DNA of 18,725 bases, from NCBI GenBank assembly GCA_002405525.1, contig DHLY01000010.1:20871-39595 (forward strand), written 5' to 3'. Both the position numbers and the translations under genes were made by a program. This DNA is from Proteobacteria bacterium UBA4656. Lineage in GTDB: Bacteria; Pseudomonadota; Gammaproteobacteria; Xanthomonadales; Ahniellaceae. Within the stretch, counting starts at the first letter, position 1, and every line of letters begins with the position of its first letter. The notes under the pieces were generated by a model. The model saw only the letters and a list, made by a program, of their open reading frames with translations, had not been told where the DNA came from and ran no database searches. Of the stretch, positions 15,228-18,725 are shown piece after piece.

Positions 15228-15249
15228 TATCGCGACACAGCGATATACT
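15228..15249 (+). promoter_or_regulatory. metF promoter -10 with overlapping palindrome (operator candidate)
   Basis: TATACT (15244-15249) is one mismatch from TATAAT and ends 28 bases before the metF ATG. TATCGC (15228-15233) and GCGATA (15240-15245), separated by six bases, form a perfect palindrome that overlaps the -10. That is a common place for a repressor site. A methionine-cycle regulator such as a SahR-like protein would fit, but the identity is a guess. Confidence 0.45.
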
Positions 15250-15276
15250 GGCGCCCCGACCCGCCGGCGCGCCCCG

Positions 15277-16116
15277 ATGCAGCTGTCCTTCGAGTTCTTC
15301 CCACCCAAGACCGACGAGCAGCGCACGCGGCTGGACAAGGCGGCCGCGAGGCTCAAGGCGCGCGCGCCGGAGTACGCTTCGGTGACCTTCGGCGCCGGCG
15401 GTTCGACGCTGTCCTACACGCCGGAGACGGTGCAGCGCCTGCGCGACGTCCACGGGCTGGACGCCGCGCCCCACGTGTCCTGCATGGGGGGCACGCGCGG
15501 TGAACTGCGCGACCTGCTGGCGCGTTACCGCACGCTCGGCTGCCGTCGCCTGGTCGCGCTGCGCGGTGACCTGCCCTCGGGCATGGGCGGCTTCGGGGAC
15601 TTCCGCTACGCCGCCGACCTGGTGGCTTTCGTGCGCGCCGAGCACGGCGACTGGTTCAGGATCGAGGTCGGCTGCTACCCCGAGGTACACCCGCAGGCCG
15701 ACGACGCGCTGGCCGACCTGCGCCACTTCAAGGCCAAGGTCGATGCCGGCGCCGACGGCGCGATCACGCAGTACTTCTACAACGCCGACGCCTACTTCCG
15801 CTTCGTCGACGACGCGCGCGCGCTGGGGGTGGAGGTTCCGATCGTGCCGGGCATCATGCCGATCGCCAACTTCACGCAGTTGCGGCGGTTCTCCGAATCC
15901 TGCGGCGCCGAGATCCCGCGCTGGGTCATCAAGCGCATGCAGGCGCTGGGCGACGACGCCGGCGCGGTGCGCGAGTTCGCCGCCGACCTCGTCGCCGGCC
16001 TGTGCCGGCGACTCGCGGCGGGCGGCGTCGGGTCGCTCCACTTCTACACGCTCAACCTCGCGCGGCCCACGCTGTCGGTGCTGGAGCGGCTCGACCTCCG
16101 GCGGCCCGTGCAGTGA
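15277..16116 (+). CDS. metF: 5,10-methylenetetrahydrofolate reductase
   Basis: 279 residues; E. coli MetF is 296. The N-terminal SFEFFPPKT carries the conserved Glu, and D98 in ALRGDLPSG matches the FAD-contacting Asp of MetF. VTFGAGGS, YFYNADAYFRFVDD and VPGIMPIANFTQL are further family stretches, and SLHFYTLNL lies near the C-terminus. The enzyme is cytoplasmic, reduces methylene-THF to methyl-THF and feeds methionine synthase. The ATG at 15277 gives the standard N-terminus MQLSFEFFPP; longer upstream frames run through the rimI gene and the intergenic element. It appears to be a single-gene unit with its own promoter. Confidence 0.95.
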   Translation: MQLSFEFFPPKTDEQRTRLDKAAARLKARAPEYASVTFGAGGSTLSYTPETVQRLRDVHGLDAAPHVSCMGGTRGELRDLLARYRTLGCRRLVALRGDLPSGMGGFGDFRYAADLVAFVRAEHGDWFRIEVGCYPEVHPQADDALADLRHFKAKVDAGADGAITQYFYNADAYFRFVDDARALGVEVPIVPGIMPIANFTQLRRFSESCGAEIPRWVIKRMQALGDDAGAVREFAADLVAGLCRRLAAGGVGSLHFYTLNLARPTLSVLERLDLRRPVQ

Positions 16117-16117
16117 A

Positions 16118-16142
16118 AGCCTCTCCGCCCGGCCATGGATGG
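16118..16142 (+). repeat. dispersed 25-base repeat, copy 2 (after metF)
   Basis: AGCCTCTC, seven bases, CCATGG, one base, TGG; starts one base after the metF stop. It matches 20 of 25 positions of the copy at 5260-5284 (minus strand) with identical spacing. The seven bases AGCCTCT also occur right after the rimI stop (15068-15074), without CCATGG. Confidence 0.45.
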
Positions 16143-16281
16143 TCAGCGTGCGGATTCCGTTCGGGTTCTGAATGTCCGATCGAGTCGGCAACCGCGCCGG
16201 GCTCGAGACGGGAAGACCGCGCAGGGTGCAGGTTCCTGGGCAACCGATGGGTGGCGGCGAGACCGCAGTCCCGACTGCTCG

Positions 16282-16327
16282 CAACGCGCGCGGCCGTCTG
16301 CCGAGGGCGGAAGGCGGCCGCGCGTTG
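16282..16327. repeat. strong GC-rich hairpin upstream of ilvE
   Basis: CAACGCG plus CGGCCG on the left pair with CGGCCG plus CGCGTTG on the right, with one two-base bulge; an inner CTGCC/GGCGG stem closes on a GAG loop. There are about 13 outer and 5 inner pairs. No T tract follows. It lies 132 bases before the ilvE start and could terminate metF transcription, structure an ilvE leader, or be a small mobile-element relic. Confidence 0.4.
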
Positions 16328-16458
16328 ACGGCGGCGGCAACCCGGGCCGCGCTCGGCCAGCGGGCGCCGGCAGGCACTCGGACCGGTGACGCGAGCGCCG
16401 CCGCGCGTGTCGTGTGGCATCATGCGCGCCCTCGTTTTCGCCGCCCGCGGAGCCGCCC

Positions 16459-17376
16459 ATGTCGCAGCGCTATCCAGCCACCATCTGGCACAACGGCACG
16501 CTCAAGCCTTGGGCCGAAGGCACCACCCACGTGATGGCACATGCGCTGCACTACGGATCATCGGTGTTCGAGGGCATCCGCGCCTACGACCTGTCGGACG
16601 GTACCGCGATCTTCCGCCTCACCGACCACATGAAGCGCCTGTTCACCTCCGCCAAGGTGTACGACATCGCGATGCCCTACACGCTGGAACAGTTGAACGA
16701 GGCCTGCCGCGCGGTGATCCGCGCCAACGGCTTCGGCAAGTGCTACCTGCGACCGGTGGCCTTCCGCGGGCTGGGCGGCTTCGGTCTGTCGGCCGACACG
16801 CCGACCGACGTCGCGGTCGCGGCATGGGAGATGGGCGCCTACCTCGGCGCCGGCGTCCTGGAGCAGGGCATCGACGCGATGGTGTCGTCGTGGCAGCGCA
16901 TGGCGCCGAACACCATCCCGACCGGCGCCAAGGCCGGGGGCAACTATCTCTCGGGCCAGTTGATCGCGCGCGAGGCGCGCCGTCTCGGCTTCGGCGAGGG
17001 CATCGCGCTGGACACCAACGGCCTGATCAGCGAGGGCGCGGGCGAGAACCTGTTCCTGGTGTTCGGCGGCGAGCTGCACACCACGCCGGTGAGCGCGGCG
17101 ATCCTCGACGGCATCACCCGCGACAGCATCAAGAAGCTCGCGCGGGACGCCGGCATCACGGTGGTCGAACGGCATATGCCGCGCGAATACCTCTACTTCG
17201 CCGACGAAGTGTTCATGTGCGGCACCGCCGCCGAGATCACGCCGATCCGCTCGGTCGACGGCAAGCCGGTGGGCGCCGGCCGGCCGGGCCCGCTGACCGG
17301 CCGGCTGCAGGAACTGTTCTTCGGCCTGTTCAGCGGCGCCACGCCCGACCGCCACGGCTGGCTGGAGCGGGTGTGA
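16459..17376 (+). CDS. ilvE: branched-chain amino-acid aminotransferase
   Basis: 305 residues, fold-type IV PLP enzyme. The N-terminus PATIWHNGTLKPW, ALHYGSSVFEGIRAY, the PLP Lys158 in GAKAGGNYLSGQ, and ISEGAGENLFLV followed by ITRDSIKKLA are the standard IlvE motifs. The C-terminal CGTAAEITPIRSVDG binds the cofactor phosphate region. It makes or breaks down Leu, Ile and Val in the cytoplasm. The ATG at 16459 gives the family N-terminus MSQRYPATIWHNG; an in-frame ATG 45 bases upstream would add an unusual MASCAPSFSPP extension and is less likely. Its stop is 22 bases from the stop of the convergent gene. Confidence 0.95.
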   Translation: MSQRYPATIWHNGTLKPWAEGTTHVMAHALHYGSSVFEGIRAYDLSDGTAIFRLTDHMKRLFTSAKVYDIAMPYTLEQLNEACRAVIRANGFGKCYLRPVAFRGLGGFGLSADTPTDVAVAAWEMGAYLGAGVLEQGIDAMVSSWQRMAPNTIPTGAKAGGNYLSGQLIAREARRLGFGEGIALDTNGLISEGAGENLFLVFGGELHTTPVSAAILDGITRDSIKKLARDAGITVVERHMPREYLYFADEVFMCGTAAEITPIRSVDGKPVGAGRPGPLTGRLQELFFGLFSGATPDRHGWLERV

Positions 17377-17402
17377 GCGGCGCCGCGCGGACCATCGCTC
17401 AC
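17373..17402. terminator. inverted repeat containing both stop codons of the ilvE/DUF3011 convergent pair
   Basis: GTGAGCG (17373-17379) and CGCTCAC (17396-17402) are perfect 7-base arms with a 16-base loop. The TGA of ilvE lies in the left arm and the TGA of the leftward gene in the right arm. It could act as a bidirectional end structure; there is no T tract. Confidence 0.4.
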
Positions 17403-18463
17403 CAGCGGTGGAACTCCGCGCGGCAGCCGTTGGCGACCCACACGTAGGTATTGATCCCGAGGTCGTCGAGCAGCACGCCCCACGACTCGTTCCAGGTGCA
17501 GGCCGCGCGGCTCAGCACGCGACCGGTCCGCACGCCGCGGTCGATGCGGTTGAACTCGCAGTACACGGAGTCCTTCAGGTGGGACTCGCAGGTGAAGCGC
17601 TCGCCGCGCGCACTGCAAAGCGCGCGCGGCATCCCTTGTCGACCACGATGGCGTGGTCCTTGATCCAGAAGGACTTGCCCTCCTCGCACTCGACGAAACT
17701 GGCGCGGCCGACGAACACCACGCCGGCCGAGGTGTCGGCCGGACAGCGCTGGCGCTGTTTCTTCTTCGACTCGCACCACACGAGTTCGACCGCGCCCGCC
17801 TTGCCGTTGAGCAGGGTAAGGTCCTCCACCGATGGCTCGTCGGGCTCGCCGGCCGGCGCCCGCGGCACCCAGCCCGGCTCGCGGCGCATCGAATCCAGCA
17901 GCGCGACGGCGTCCTTGCGGCAGCGCGCGATGTCGTCGTCCGAATCGGCGACCATCGATACGACATGGCGCAGGCGGTCGTCGAAGTCGACGATCGCGAC
18001 CAGGGTCCAGTGGTCGTCGACCGGTTCCTTGCCGCCGAAGCGGCCCTCGCCGACCACGTAGCCCCCGCCGGAAGCGATGGCGGCGCGCGTCGGTTCGGGC
18101 ACCTTCGCCTCGTCGTCGGCGCTCGCGGCCCAGACGGCCGCAAACTCCCCGCAACGCGGTGTCGACGGGCGCATAGCCCTCGGACACGTGGAACGCGCAG
18201 CGCTGGCGGGACACCGTTTCGAGCACGTAGCCGTGGCCTTCGGCAGAGCGTTGACCGTCGCGATCGTATCCGGCCGGCACCGCATAGCGCGCGCCGCCGG
18301 CCCCCGCCTGGCCGAAAGCAGCGACCGGCGCCAGGCACGCCAGCAAGAGCACTCGCGCCGGTGCGGCGCACAGGACACGGATGACGGACAGGGCGCACCC
18401 CTGCGCAGCCGCGTTGCGGGCTGCCTGTGATGGGATACGCCGTTCGATGCCGCCAGGCCTCAC
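17399..18463 (-). pseudogene. secreted DUF3011-type protein gene with two compensating frameshifts
   Basis: Good coding sequence is spread over two frames. The first part (signal-peptide-like ARVLLLACLAPVAAFGQA, then ARYAVPAGYDRDGQRSAEGHG) and the last part (GERFTCESHLKDSVYCEFNR ... NGCRAEFHRW) share one frame. The middle 176 or so codons (EFAAVWAASADDEAKVPEP ... DKGCRARF) read well only in the next frame. The +1 shift fits one extra base in the CCCC run at 18147-18150; the -1 shift fits one lost base near the AAA at 17617-17619. The in-between frame has no stop, so a gene caller would report one intact ORF with an Arg-rich nonsense centre. Both CES...C...GCRA(E/R)F repeats are DUF3011-like, secreted, Cys-rich domains. 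The start is unclear: GTG 18463, GTG 18352, or a lost ATG (ATC at 18380-18382, which would give MRVLCAAPARVLLLACL). Confidence 0.72.
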
Positions 18464-18571
18464 CCCGTGGCTGCCGGACGCCACCCGGCGGCATCGTGAC
18501 GGATCGCAACAGCCGGCTGGACGCGCCCACCGGCGTGCTAGTGTTCCGATTCCACCCACACGGAGTCACCC

Positions 18572-18725
18572 ATGCTTCGCCTCGCCTTCGCGACCGCCTT
18601 CGTGCTCGCCGCCCTGCCCGCCGTCGCCACCGACTACACCTTCACGGTCGAGAACAACGCCAACCAGCGCATCGTGGAGATCGAAGTGTCCGAGGACGAC
18701 GCGTCCTGGGCCCCGTTCGACATCG
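18572..18725 (+). CDS. small secreted protein, partial (3' end outside window)
   Basis: The 51 codons visible start with a signal peptide (MLRLAFATAFVLAALPAVAT, cleavage likely after AVA). The mature part begins DYTFTVENNANQRIVEIEVS and continues EDDASWAPFDI at the edge. It resembles short secreted proteins of Xanthomonadaceae with an 'xVENxxxxxIxxixxSEDxxxWxxFDI' start whose function I do not know. A CGGAG Shine-Dalgarno (18561-18565) precedes the ATG, and TG-C-TAGTGT (18537-18545) resembles an extended -10. It is divergent from the DUF3011 gene. Confidence 0.7.
   Translation, partial: MLRLAFATAFVLAALPAVATDYTFTVENNANQRIVEIEVSEDDASWAPFDI

Larger units (their letters stand above)
16117..16458. 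other. 342-base gene-free gap between metF and ilvE
   Basis: I see no convincing gene. Open frames are Arg/Gly/Ala-rich shadows. The gap holds repeat copy 2 (16118-16142) at its left end, a strong hairpin (16282-16327), and possibly the ilvE promoter (CATCAT at 16418-16423, weak). I found no leader peptide rich in Leu, Ile or Val that would suggest classical attenuation. Confidence 0.5.

Noticed and set aside
13134..15356. 740-codon leftward ORF over mlaD to rimI
   Set aside because: No domain, and it is opposite five well-supported genes; high GC leaves few stop codons by chance.
16143..16180. Peptide-like stretch NPNGIRTLTIHG on the minus strand after metF
   Set aside because: It lacks a plausible start and stop of its own and overlaps repeat copy 2; more likely part of a repeat than a gene.

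Overview
The window looks like chromosome of a high-GC gammaproteobacterium, most likely Xanthomonadales/Lysobacteraceae (Lysobacter, Luteimonas or Xanthomonas-like). This rests on very high GC at third codon positions, the mix of DUF4124 and DUF3011 secreted proteins, an H-NS-type protein with the C-terminal KYRNP...TWAGRG motif, and a proS/pssA/rimI/metF/ilvE gene set of proteobacterial type. The genus is inferred from protein character only. I see no rRNA, tRNA, CRISPR array, transposase or prophage.

Left part (1-5300): a leftward pair encodes an Mla/MCE-type ABC importer or exporter (an ATPase cut by the window edge and a permease with a fused N-terminal STAS domain). Divergent from it is proS, whose editing-domain segment has clearly different codon use. 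Then come a leftward gene of unknown function and a small H-NS-family gene.

Middle (5301-8100): a ThrE-type amino-acid exporter and a divergent EamA/DMT transporter, followed by a small secreted DUF4124 protein.

Core (8147-15065): a long, tightly packed rightward run of pssA, an RsbU-like PP2C phosphatase with a GAF domain, an RsbW-like kinase, an RsbV-like STAS protein, MlaE-like permease, MlaF-like ATPase, MlaD-like MCE protein, an auxiliary lipoprotein, a divergent holD-like gene and rimI. Stops and starts overlap or nearly touch through much of it. It joins phosphatidylserine synthesis, a complete serine-phosphorylation partner-switching module and a complete second MCE lipid-transport system. 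The STAS protein sits where MlaB normally would, which suggests a transporter switched by phosphorylation. This is the most interesting system in the window.

Right part (15066-18725): a structured or MITE-like intergenic element, metF with a palindrome over its likely promoter, a gene-free stretch with a strong hairpin, and ilvE. Convergent to ilvE is a DUF3011-type secreted protein gene carrying two compensating frameshifts. The window ends in the first 51 codons of a secreted protein gene. All four convergent gene junctions carry GC-rich hairpins without T tracts.
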